A stretch of DNA of 11,819 bases. Origin: an uncultured Mycoplasmatota bacterium (GTDB lineage Bacteria > Bacillota_I > Bacilli_A > Mycoplasmatales > Mycoplasmoidaceae). The stretch spans positions 1 through 11,819 of the forward strand of contig CATEWF010000027.1 of the NCBI GenBank assembly GCA_949527715.1, written 5' to 3'. The notes beneath the pieces were generated by a model. That model saw only the letters and a program-made list of their open reading frames with translations, had not been told where the DNA came from and did no database searches. Made by a program: the position numbers and the translations under genes. Positions 1 through 7,541 of the stretch are shown piece after piece. Each line of letters opens with the position of its first letter. Within the stretch, counting starts at the first letter, position 1.

Positions 1-67
<67 letters not shown>

Positions 68-70
68 AAA

Positions 71-146
71 GGTCCAGTGGTGTACCGGTTAACATGCCTC
101 TCTGTCACAGAGGAGATTGCGAGTTCGATTCTCGTCTGGACCGCCA
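71..146 (+). tRNA. tRNA-Asp (GUC)
   Basis: This is a complete 76-nt cloverleaf. The acceptor GGTCCAG (71-77) pairs with CTGGACC (136-142), G143 is the discriminator and CCA is encoded at 144-146. The anticodon stem CCTCT/AGAGG closes a loop with anticodon GTC, and the T loop is TTCGATT. It starts three bases after the preceding tRNA, so the cluster is almost certainly one transcript. Confidence 0.97.
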
Positions 147-147
147 T

Positions 148-223
<76 letters not shown>

Positions 224-240
224 TTTAAAATAAATAATTA

Positions 241-275
241 AAAACTACCAGTTTTTGCTGGTAGTTTTGTTTTTT
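241..275 (+). terminator. Rho-independent terminator of the tRNA cluster
   Basis: A perfect 11-bp stem (AAAACTACCAG at 241-251 with CTGGTAGTTTT at 258-268) encloses a 6-nt loop and is followed by a T-run at 270-275. It ends the tRNA transcript. The U32 operon on the other strand stops 21 bases further on, and the A/T arms may also let the hairpin act on that strand. Confidence 0.9.
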
Positions 276-296
276 ATAAATAGGGAAATTACACAT

Positions 297-1499
297 TTAT
301 TTAATAAAAATTCTTGCTATGTCATTTGGATCAAGATTTATCTCTTGATCAAATTTAATTCTTACTTTTGACATTGGAGTAGGAACTACTTCAATCAGAT
401 TGTTTTGTTCATCAAAAATTTGGTTTATTTTAACTATTAATGTTTGATGATTTGGTCCAATAATTTCAAATGCTTGATTCTTATTAAAGTTATTTCTTGA
501 AATAACTGAATATGAACCGTCTTGTTGTTTTTTATAAACTACAAAAGCAAATACTTGATTCACTTTATTAGGTACATCATGATATAACATTTCATCTTTA
601 TTTGGATCACCATTAAATCATCCATATGAGGTTTTTCTATTTTCAGCATTTTTAATTTCTTTTTCATAAATAGAAAAATCTTTAATATTATGATTCTCAT
701 AATATTCATTAATGATTTTCTTATATGTGTTTACTACTGTTGCAATGTAGTATTCAGACTTCATTCTTCCTTCAATTTTAAATGAATCAATACCAGCTTC
801 AATTAACTTAGGAATATTAGTTACTTGATTCATGTCTTTAGCTGACATACTAAATTTATCTGAGTATGTTTGTTTTTCATCATAAATCTTGTAAACTCAT
901 CTACAAGATTGACTACATCCGCCAACATTTGAATCTCTTAAAGAGAAATTATTGCTTATCATGCATCTGCCAGAATATGCAATACATAATGCACCATGAA
1001 TAAAGTATTCAATATCAATTGCATGATTTAAGTTTTTAATCATATCAACAATTTGTTGATATGCAACTTCTCTTGCAAGAACCACTCTGCTTGCTCCATT
1101 GTCTTTAAAAAATAATGCAGCTTTTGAATTACATACTGATTGTTGAGTGGAAATATGAACTTCAATATCTTTAGTATGTTTTTGAATACCATTGATGATA
1201 AATGGATCAGCACAAATAAATCCATCAGGTTTAAGAGCTATTACTTTGGTAATAAACTCATCAAATGAATTAATATGTGAGTTGTGACAAAGAATATTTG
1301 TCACTAAATAAATCTTTTTATTTAATGAATGAGCATAATCAATGATTTTTGTTAATTCATCAAAATCAAAATTAGAAGCCCTTGCTCTTAATGAATAAGC
1401 TTTTGCCCCTAAATAAATAGCATCTGCTCCATAGTTAAGAGCAAACTTACCTTTGTTAAAATCTCCAGCAGGAGAAAGTAATTCAACTTTATTTGCCAT
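297..1499 (-). CDS. U32 family protein, TrhP2/YrrO-like (putative tRNA uridine hydroxylation)
   Basis: A 400-aa protein read through two in-frame TGA (Trp201 and Trp294). The N-terminus (ELLSPAGDFNKGKFAL, then GADAIYLGAKAYSLRARASNF) is the TIM-barrel start typical of U32 proteins. HGALCIAYSGRC (residues 168-179) with GGCSQSCRW (193-201) supplies four cysteines, C172, C179, C195 and C199. They match the cysteine set that binds an iron-sulfur cluster in this family. SFKIEGRMKS (about 233-242) is another family signature. Length matches YrrO/YegQ-type members. In Bacillus and E. coli these proteins make 5-hydroxyuridine at tRNA position 34 from a prephenate-derived donor; the old name 'peptidase' comes from distant collagenase-like members. 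The start is set by ATG at 1499 with a strong Shine-Dalgarno (AGGGAGG) six bases upstream. It overlaps the end of the upstream paralogue by 11 bases, so the two are an operon. The role in this organism is inferred. Confidence 0.9.
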
Positions 1500-2391
1500 G
1501 TTCTTCCTCCCTTAGATAAACCATATTTTTAGTGTCTCCTAAGAAACCACTATTGATTGATTCGTTTTTACAGATTTCTTTTTCCATTTCTAAATATTTA
1601 GAAGTATTTGATGGATCATTACAAATTTCTAAATATAGTTGAGTCATCTCTTTAACTCATTGTTCATCATGTAAAAATGAATCAATAAATAAATAATCTG
1701 GTTTTGTACTTAATTCAATAAGTTGTTTAATAATTGATAAACAATATGAAGTGTATAAATATGTACCATATTTATCTTGATAAATAATTGTCGGGAAATC
1801 TCTTGTTTCTTCTTTAAGATAAAGTTTTTTATTTAATGGAATCTGCAAATTATATTCTTGATTGAAATTTTCAATCATTTTTCATTTCGATTCCATAATA
1901 AATGAATATCCAGAACATTGCATTCCAACATTCATTTGTTGTTTGTTATCTAAAATTTGTTTAACTTCATTGATTCTTAACTCTCTTGAAACAAAAACAT
2001 TGTTAATTTTATTTTTTAAATAAAATTCAAATTGTCCATAGTTTGTGACTAATGTTTCTGGATTATAGAAGAATTCGAAGTTGAGTTTGTGTTCTTTACA
2101 GATTTGTACAACTGCAAAGTCAGAAAAAACTATTCCGTCAATTCTTAGTTTTGACAACTCAACTAAATATTTAGTTAGTGGCTCAATATCTTCTTCAAAA
2201 AAAGTTCTATTAACTAAAATCAAAATTTTTGTGTTTTGTTTTTGATTAATTAGTTTTTCTAATTCATGATTAGAAAAATCATAGTTTTTTCTAACAGAAA
2301 AACCTTCTTGACCTATTAATAAATAATGTGTGTTTATCTTAATTAAGTCTAAAGCATTAAGATAGTTTGCAGGACTAACAATGACTTTCAT
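1489..2391 (-). CDS. U32 family paralogue, TrhP1/YrrN-like
   Basis: A 300-aa protein with two in-frame TGA Trp codons (1882-1884 and 1657-1659). Visible features match Bacillus YrrN: HYLLIGQEGFSVRKNYDFS near the N-terminus, a barrel segment with IDGIVFSDFAVVQI, NPETLVTNYGQFEFYL, VFVSRELRINEVKQIL, then VGMQCSGYSFIMESKW. The last segment takes the place of the HGxxC cysteine motif in catalytic members. Only one cysteine remains there, so this protein probably does not bind a full iron-sulfur cluster and may be a partner subunit. It is the first gene of the operon and ends inside the start of the TrhP2-like gene (stop TAA at 1489-1491). YrrN and YrrO are likewise adjacent in Bacillus. A TATAAT element lies nine bases before the ATG, suggesting a leaderless message. 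The family assignment is good; the biochemical role is inferred. Confidence 0.85.
1506..1512 (-). promoter_or_regulatory. Ribosome binding site of the TrhP2-like gene
   Basis: AGGGAGG on the - strand lies six bases before ATG 1499 and within the last codons of the upstream gene. It fixes the start and gives this gene its own strong ribosome entry despite the overlap. It is one of only three clear Shine-Dalgarno sites in the window; the others precede eno and pyk. Confidence 0.8.
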
Positions 2392-2399
2392 AGATATAA

Positions 2400-2405
2400 A
2401 TTATA
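2400..2405 (-). promoter_or_regulatory. -10 element (TATAAT) of the U32 operon
   Basis: TATAAT on the - strand sits only eight bases (2392-2399) before ATG 2391. Transcription would start within about two bases of the start codon, giving a leaderless mRNA, and no Shine-Dalgarno is present. No convincing -35 is visible, which is normal in mycoplasmas. The region 2392-2459 also holds whatever drives the divergent glycosylase remnant. Confidence 0.5.
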
Positions 2406-2459
2406 TGATTTTATAGATTACTAATAAATTTTATAACTTTGATAGTAAAATATTTCTAT

Positions 2460-3063
2460 ATGAAATCAAAGTATTTCAAATACCAAAAAATTGATCCCAG
2501 TTTACTAAAAGAATTAATAAATATTGACCATAAGATAGCTCAATATATTGATCTTAACCAACCATTCTATTTTAGGATTATGCCTAATCACTTTCATTGT
2601 TTAGTTCATACAATTGTTTCCCAACAATTGTCAAATGCAGCTGTAGATGCAATATGAACTAAACTAACTAATAAATTTAAGAAAATCAATCCTAAGGTGA
2701 TTGCTAATGCTTCTCTTGAAACTTTAAGAGATATTGGTTTTAGTGAAAACAAAATTAAATGCTTGAAACAAATATCATATGATATTTGTGATAAAAAATT
2801 GAATCTAAAAAAAATAGAAAAACTTCCTAATGAAAAGATCTATGCTATTTTAACAAAATATCATAATATTGGCAATTGATCAGTTGATATATTATCGTAA
2901 TAACATAATTTCTTATAGTGATTATGGAATTAAAAAAGGATTAAAAATCCTCTATAGTGTTAATCAAATAAATCAAACACTAATTGATAATGTTGCCAAA
3001 AAATTTGGTAATCATCTTACCTTATTTAGTTTAGTATTATGAAAAATTAGTAACAATAACTAA
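2460..3063 (+). pseudogene. AlkA-type DNA-3-methyladenine glycosylase (HhH-GPD), frameshifted
   Basis: The first part (ATG 2460 to TAA 2898-2900) has family landmarks: FHCLVHTIVSQQLSNAA (the LxxxIxxQQxS helix), then LRDIGFSENKIKCL and YHNIGNWSVDIL, which match the helix-hairpin-helix and the following GxWTA element. Two in-frame TGA encode Trp. The frame then ends just after SVDIL. The missing remainder continues in the +1 frame from about 2896 (RNNIISYSDYGIKKGLKILY, onward to TAA 3061-3063). That second part carries the Asp of SYSDY, where the catalytic Asp of the family sits. A few bases encoding residues equivalent to LIF seem deleted at about 2893-2896. As sequenced, the longer product lacks the catalytic Asp. 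The upstream in-frame TTG at 2439 is less likely as a start. The gene diverges from the U32 operon. A sequencing error or a very recent mutation is possible, since both halves are otherwise well preserved. Confidence 0.78.
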
Positions 3064-3204
3064 TGATATTTTGTTTTTAAATTTCTTAATTTAATGAATA
3101 TTAAATTAGAAAAATCAGAAAAACTAATATTTTTATTATTGTTTTAAGTAAATTAAATAAAAAAGATTTTGTTTTATTTATTAAATGTAATTTAAATATG
3201 TGTA

Positions 3205-3210
3205 TATAAT
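3205..3210 (+). promoter_or_regulatory. Putative -10 element of the glycolytic operon (eno)
   Basis: TATAAT lies 35 bases before the eno ATG within the AT-rich spacer 3064-3245, with no clear -35. A start near 3217 would give a leader of roughly 30 bases containing the Shine-Dalgarno. The rest of the spacer holds only a weak AT hairpin (3088-3095 with 3100-3107, no T-run) and no recognisable gene. Confidence 0.5.
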
Positions 3211-3228
3211 TATTTTTGTTAATAAATT

Positions 3229-3234
3229 AGGAGA
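3229..3234 (+). promoter_or_regulatory. Ribosome binding site of eno
   Basis: AGGAGA, 11 bases before ATG 3246. It supports this start, the only ATG at the correct position for an enolase N-terminus. Confidence 0.75.
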
Positions 3235-3245
3235 AAAATAAAAAT

Positions 3246-4604
3246 ATGTTTGGAAAAAAAATAAAAATTACTGAAGTAATTCCATATGAAGTTATCGACT
3301 CTCGTGGTTTCCCTACAGTTGCATGTATTGTAAAAACATCAACTGGTGGTGTAGGTAAAGCAATGGTACCTTCTGGTGCTTCTACTGGAGAAAGAGAAGC
3401 TCTTGAATTAAGAGACGGAGATAAAAAACGTTTCAATGGTAAAGGTGTATTAAAAGCTGTTGAAAATGTAAAGAAGATTATTGCTCCAGCTGTTATTGGT
3501 ATGGATGTAACTAATCAAAGAGAAATTGATGAAACAATGATCAAATTAGACGGTACTGAATTTAAAACAAATTTAGGTGCTAACGCTATCTTATCTGTTT
3601 CATTAGCATGTGCACATGCTGCCGCTGACTCTTTAGGTAAGCCTTTATATAGATACATTCGTGAAGATATCTTAAACTCAAATGATAATCTTTACAAAAT
3701 GCCAGTTCCAATGTTAAACGTTATTAACGGTGGAGCTCACGCTGATAACACAATTGATTTTCAAGAATTTATGTTTATGCCTGTAGGTGCTACAAGCATT
3801 AAGAAAGCTGTGCAAATTGCTAGTGAATGTTTCCACGCATTACAAAGCATCTTAAAATCTCGTCACCAATCAACAGGTAAAGGAGACGAAGGTGGATTTG
3901 CTCCTGATTTAGATAAAGCAGAAGATGCATTAGACTTAATGGTAGAAGCTATTAAAGCAGCTGGTTACCAACCAGGAGTTGATAAAGATGTTGCTATTGC
4001 TTTAGATGTAGCTGCTTCTGAATTATATGATCCTGAAACTAAGACTTATGTATTCAAGAAAGCTTTAGCTGAAAACATTTTACCAAGTGATAAAGCTCAC
4101 AAAACAACTGACCAAATGATTGATTACTTAGAAGAATTAACTAAGAAATACCCAATCATTTCTATTGAAGATGGTTTAAGTGAAAACGACTGAGAAGGTT
4201 TTGCTAAATTAATGGAACATATTGGTAAACACGTTCAAATCGTTGGTGATGATCTATATTGTACTAACCCTAAGATTTGTTTCAAAGGGGTTGAAATGAA
4301 AGTTACAAACGCTGTTTTAATTAAATTAAATCAAATCGGTTCATTAACTGAAACTATGCAAACAATTAAGATCGCAAAAGATGCTAACTGATGTGCAGTT
4401 GTATCTCACCGTTCAGGTGAAACAGAAGATACAACAATTGCTGATTTAGCAGTTGCTATGGGAACTGGTCAAATTAAAACTGGTTCTATGTCAAGATCTG
4501 AAAGAATTTGTAAATACAACCGTTTAATTGAAATTGAAAACGAATTAGGTGTTCAAGCTTCATACGATGGTGTTAAAACATTTAAAAATATTTCTATTAA
4601 GTAA
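3246..4604 (+). CDS. eno: Enolase (phosphopyruvate hydratase)
   Basis: A 452-aa cytoplasmic enzyme that converts 2-phosphoglycerate to phosphoenolpyruvate. Two in-frame TGA (Trp316, and Trp in ANWCAV) break it under the standard code. Visible landmarks are EVIDSRGFPTV (15-25), the mobile loop SGASTGERE (43-51), FKTNLGANAILSVSLA (106-121) and NVINGGAHADN (158-168). GDEGGFAP contains the catalytic Glu215. Metal ligands are Asp254 (ALDVAASE), Glu308 (SIEDGLS) and Asp335 (VGDDLY). The catalytic Lys360 is in LIKLNQIGSLTET, followed by VSHRSGETEDT. Length is slightly above the usual 430 or so. It leads the cluster: pfkA starts two bases after the stop, and pyk, which uses the enolase product, follows further on. 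Confidence 0.98.
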
Positions 4605-4606
4605 TA

Positions 4607-5629
4607 ATGAAAAAAACTAATAAATCTACTAAGAAAATAAAAAAGATTGCAATCTTGGCTTCAGGTGGTAACTCTCCTGGTATGAATAATGTAGTAATTA
4701 CATTAGTTAAAAAAGCCATAAGCCTTGGTATTACACCATACTTAATTTATGATGGTTACAAAGGTTTATTAGCTAAAGATTTTAGACAAGTTGACAACGA
4801 AATGTTACGTTGAATTGAAAACTACAATTCACGTGGTAACATCTTTATTGGTTCAGCACGTAGTACTGATTTCTATAAACCTGAAGTTAAAAAGATTGGA
4901 GTAAAGATCTTAAAAGAAAAGAAAATCGATGTATTATTTTGCATTGGTGGAGACGGTACATATAAAGGAGCTGCTGGCTTAGCTCACTTTGGAGCTAAAG
5001 TAATGGGATTACCTGGAACAATTGATAATGATATTTCTAGTAGTGAACAAACTATTGGTTTCTTCACTTGCTTAAATAGAATTGTTAATGTTTTAGATGC
5101 TCTAAGAGATTCATTTGATTCTCACTCAGGAATTTGCTTCTGTGAAGTTATGGGTAGAGGATTCAGTGATCTTGCTATTTATGCAGGAGTAGCTGCTGAT
5201 GCTGAAGCAATTGTCACAAAAGATAATATTAAAACTAAAGAACAATTCTTAGAAATCGCTAATAAAGTTAAAGCTAATGGTAAACGTTCTTGTTTATTTG
5301 TAGTTACTGAAAGTTTATATGGTAAAGATGGTTTACCATCATTACAAGAAATTGCTAAATGAATGGAAGAAAAAACTGGACGTACTACAAGAGTTAATGT
5401 TATCGGTCACGTACAACGTGGTGGTATCACTGATGCATGAGACCGGGCAAACGCTTCTTTAATGGCATGTCACGCTTTAGATTGCGCTGTTAAAGGAAAC
5501 ACTAACAGAGTAATCTCTGTAGTTAAAGGTCAAATTGTTGATATTGATATTGCAAAAGCAACAAATATGCCTAGAAAGAAAAATAAGATGGATATTCTTA
5601 AAGAATATAAAGACTTAGCTTTAATGTAA
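4607..5629 (+). CDS. pfkA: ATP-dependent 6-phosphofructokinase
   Basis: A 340-aa enzyme phosphorylating fructose 6-phosphate, with three in-frame TGA (Trp69, Trp252, and Trp in TDAWDRA). Motifs are GGNSPGMN (20-27, ATP loop), GGDGTYKGA (from 114), PGTIDND (136-142, with the catalytic Asp), EVMGRGFSD (180-188), AEAIV with the substrate-binding Glu200, and GHVQRGG (267-273). Some positions differ from typical bacterial PfkA. GGD is GGN at residue 22. The Arg-rich helix after PGMN that binds the allosteric effector reads VVITLVKKA. MGRxxGD is MGRGFSD. Catalytic residues are kept, so activity is likely with altered allostery (inference). The N-terminus has about ten extra Lys-rich residues. No Shine-Dalgarno is seen; the ATG lies two bases after the eno stop, which fits translational coupling. 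Confidence 0.96.
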
Positions 5630-5633
5630 TTTA

Positions 5634-5639
5634 TATAAT
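5634..5639 (+). promoter_or_regulatory. Possible internal promoter (-10 TATAAT) before the coiled-coil gene
   Basis: TATAAT lies 11 bases before ATG 5651, directly after the pfkA stop. Its placement would give a leaderless or near-leaderless message for the coiled-coil gene and pyk, and there is no Shine-Dalgarno. TATAAT is not rare in DNA this AT-rich, so this is suggestive only. Confidence 0.35.
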
Positions 5640-5650
5640 TAAGTATATAC

Positions 5651-5987
5651 ATGGAAAAATATAAATACTCTAATTTAAAGCAAGAATCAAAAACATCTGG
5701 GACTGTTTTTTTTACAGAAAGTAAAGCAAACAAAAACTAAAAAACCAGGTATTAGACAACCTAGAATGCCTAGTTGATTTAAAAATTGATCTGATACTCA
5801 ATTTCAACCATTAGTTGAAACTGTTAAAAAACAAGGTAAGAAGATTGATTCACTCGATGCAAAAGTAAATTCACTGGATTTAAAAGTAAATTCACTCGAT
5901 AAAAAAGTAAATTCACTCGATAAGAAAATAAATTCTGTAAGTGATAAATTAAATAGAGTTATTAAATTAAACAAACTAAAAGCTTAA
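5651..5987 (+). CDS. Small coiled-coil protein, out of frame at a T8 tract (possible slippage-controlled gene)
   Basis: As sequenced, ATG 5651 opens a 29-codon frame that stops at 5738-5740. Dropping one T from the T8 run at 5706-5713 joins it to the open frame ending at TAA 5985-5987, giving a 111-aa protein that includes two TGA Trp codons (PSWFKNWSDTQFQPL). Residues downstream form a heptad coil: IDSLDAK, VNSLDLK, VNSLDKK, VNSLDKK, INSVSDK, LNRV, with I/V/L at a and L/V at d. A shorter product could start at ATG 5766 (73 aa), but it has no visible ribosome site. The plan (short head, WF-rich linker, Asp-rich heptads) recalls the DUF16/UPF0134 coiled-coil proteins of M. pneumoniae; this resemblance is uncertain. 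It lies between pfkA and pyk, and its stop overlaps the pyk Shine-Dalgarno. Function unknown. Confidence 0.6.
5706..5713 (+). repeat. Homopolymer T8 tract at a frameshift point
   Basis: Eight consecutive T within codons of the coiled-coil gene. The start codon and the main open frame are in register only if the run has seven T (or ten), so it is the exact point where the frame breaks. Confidence 0.9.
5844..5948 (+). repeat. Five tandem 21-bp repeats encoding coiled-coil heptads
   Basis: Five consecutive 21-base units. Units two to four begin GTAAATTCACT(C/G)GAT; the first and last have diverged. Each unit encodes exactly one heptad (I/V-N/D-S-L/V-D/S-x-K), so gain or loss of a unit keeps the frame and alters coil length by seven residues. 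Confidence 0.85.
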
Positions 5988-5992
5988 GGAGA
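5986..5992 (+). promoter_or_regulatory. Ribosome binding site of pyk
   Basis: AAGGAGA, six bases before ATG 5999. It overlaps the stop codon of the coiled-coil gene. It selects the ATG at 5999, which gives the expected N-terminus RTKIIATLGPA. Confidence 0.85.
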
Positions 5993-5998
5993 ATAAAA

Positions 5999-7501
5999 AT
6001 GGTAAGTTATTATAAAAGAACAAAAATTATTGCAACCCTTGGTCCTGCAATTACTCAAAAATTATGAGATTTGGATATGTTAAACAATCCAAAAAATGCT
6101 GCAAGTAAAAAACTTGCATACCAAAGAATGGAAGAAATCATTAAGTCAGGGGTCAACTGTGTAAGACTTAATTTCTCTCATGGTACTCATGAAGAACAGA
6201 TCATGAGAATTACTATTGCTAGAGAAGTAGCAAAGAAATTAAAAAGAAACATTTCTATCATGTTAGATACTAAAGGACCTGAAATCCGTGTTGGTAAGAT
6301 AGAAAACGATGTTCAAACAATTGAAATGGGTGCTAAAGTAGTAATTCACACTACTACTCCTATTGTTGGTAACAACAAAGAATTCTATGTTATAGACTCA
6401 ACCGGTAAATATAACATGGCTAACGACGTTAAAGTAGGAGGATTAATCCTAGTTAACGATGGTAAATTCCAATTAAGAGTAGATAAAGTTAATGCTTCTA
6501 GCGGTTTAATCTACTGTACTGCTTTAAATAAAGCAGACATTTCTGAAAAACGTAGAATTAACTTACCTAACGCTACTTACTCTATGCCTTTCATGTCTGA
6601 AAAGGATAGAGCAGATGTCCAATTCGCTTGTGATCATAATTTAGACTATATTGCTGCAAGTTTTGCTAACTCAAAAGAAAATGTTGAAGAAATTAGAAAG
6701 ATCTTAAAAAAGAATAAGAACAAACATATTCAAATAATCTCTAAAATTGAAACTACACATGCTATTAACAATATCGATGAAATCATCGAAGCAAGTGATG
6801 GTATCATGGTAGCTCGTGGTGACTTAGGTCTTGAAATTCCTTATTATGATGTTCCTTATTGGGAAAAATACATGATTAGAAAATGTAGATACATTGGTAA
6901 ACCAGTTATCGTAGCTACTCAAATGTTAGACTCATTAGAAAGAAACATTCAACCTACACGTGCTGAAGTTACCGATGTATTCTTTGCAGTTGAACGTGGA
7001 ACTGACTCAACTATGTTATCAGGCGAATCAGCTCAAGGTTTATTCCCAGTTCGTGCAGTAAGCACAATGGCTGAAATTGATGTTAAATCAGAATTGTTAT
7101 TTGATTACAACCGTGCTTTAACATTTTATTTCCCTAAAGCTAAACTTCCTGCTAAAGCAAAAGCTGTAGCTAAGAAGATTGCAACTAAGTTATTACCTTA
7201 CGGATCAGATGTTGCTCCTAGCTTCCCATACGAATTTGTAACTTTATTTACAAATGACGTAAATACTATTAAAGCAGTATCTAATATTAGACCAGCTGCT
7301 ACTATAGTAGTTATTACTGATAAGAAAGAACTACTAACAGCATTTGGTATTAACTATGCTATCCAAACATATTTTGTTAATAACTTAACAAAAGCTAAGA
7401 AAGATTACAATAAGATCTCTAAGTTAGCAGTTAAAGGATTTAAACAAAAACCAGGCAAAACAATTGCCTTCATAGATAACAAATTTAAAATTGTTAAGTA
7501 A
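5999..7501 (+). CDS. pyk: Pyruvate kinase
   Basis: A 500-aa enzyme converting phosphoenolpyruvate and ADP to pyruvate and ATP, the step after enolase. The true start is 5999: the first 24 codons, including one TGA Trp at 6066-6068, supply RTKIIATLGPA. Landmarks are VRLNFSHG (55-62), LDTKGPEIRVG (89-99), catalytic Lys249 in ISKIE with Glu251, ARGDLG (272-277) with the metal-binding Asp275, VATQMLDSL (305-313), PTRAEVTD, and MLSGESAQG. The B domain lies roughly at 100-190 and the C-terminal regulatory domain from about 370. It ends at the bidirectional terminator and is the last gene of the glycolytic cluster. Trp in PYWEKY uses TGG, so both Trp codons occur within one gene. Confidence 0.97.
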
Positions 7502-7503
7502 TC

Positions 7504-7535
7504 AAAAAATCCCTAGCAGTTAGCCGGGGTTTTTT
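7504..7535. terminator. Bidirectional terminator between pyk and the Z1 gene
   Basis: The arms CCCTAGC (7511-7517) and GCCGGGG (7523-7529) pair with one mismatch and one G-T, and are flanked by A6 (7504-7509) and T6 (7530-7535). It can therefore terminate on both strands. Convergent stops are at 7501 (pyk) and 7542 (Z1). It is among the most GC-rich short segments of the right half. Confidence 0.85.
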
Positions 7536-7541
7536 GCAGTT

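Noticed and set aside
2880..2900. Programmed +1 frameshift joining the two halves of the glycosylase
   Set aside because: The conserved LIF-equivalent residues are missing at the junction, which fits a deletion better than recoding, and there is no stimulatory element evident.
3088..3107. Hairpin between the glycosylase remnant and eno as a terminator or riboswitch
   Set aside because: The 8-bp stem is entirely A-T with no T-run after it, and such palindromes are expected by chance in this composition.
3227..3436. Open frame on the - strand over the start of eno, and similar short frames at 1040-1225, 5530-5733, 7586-7777, 7900-8112 and 11619-11801
   Set aside because: All are antisense or alternate-frame shadows of long, recognisable genes, without ribosome sites or family features.
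5844..5948. Regular repeats as a possible CRISPR array
   Set aside because: Units are contiguous 21-mers without spacers and encode heptads in frame.
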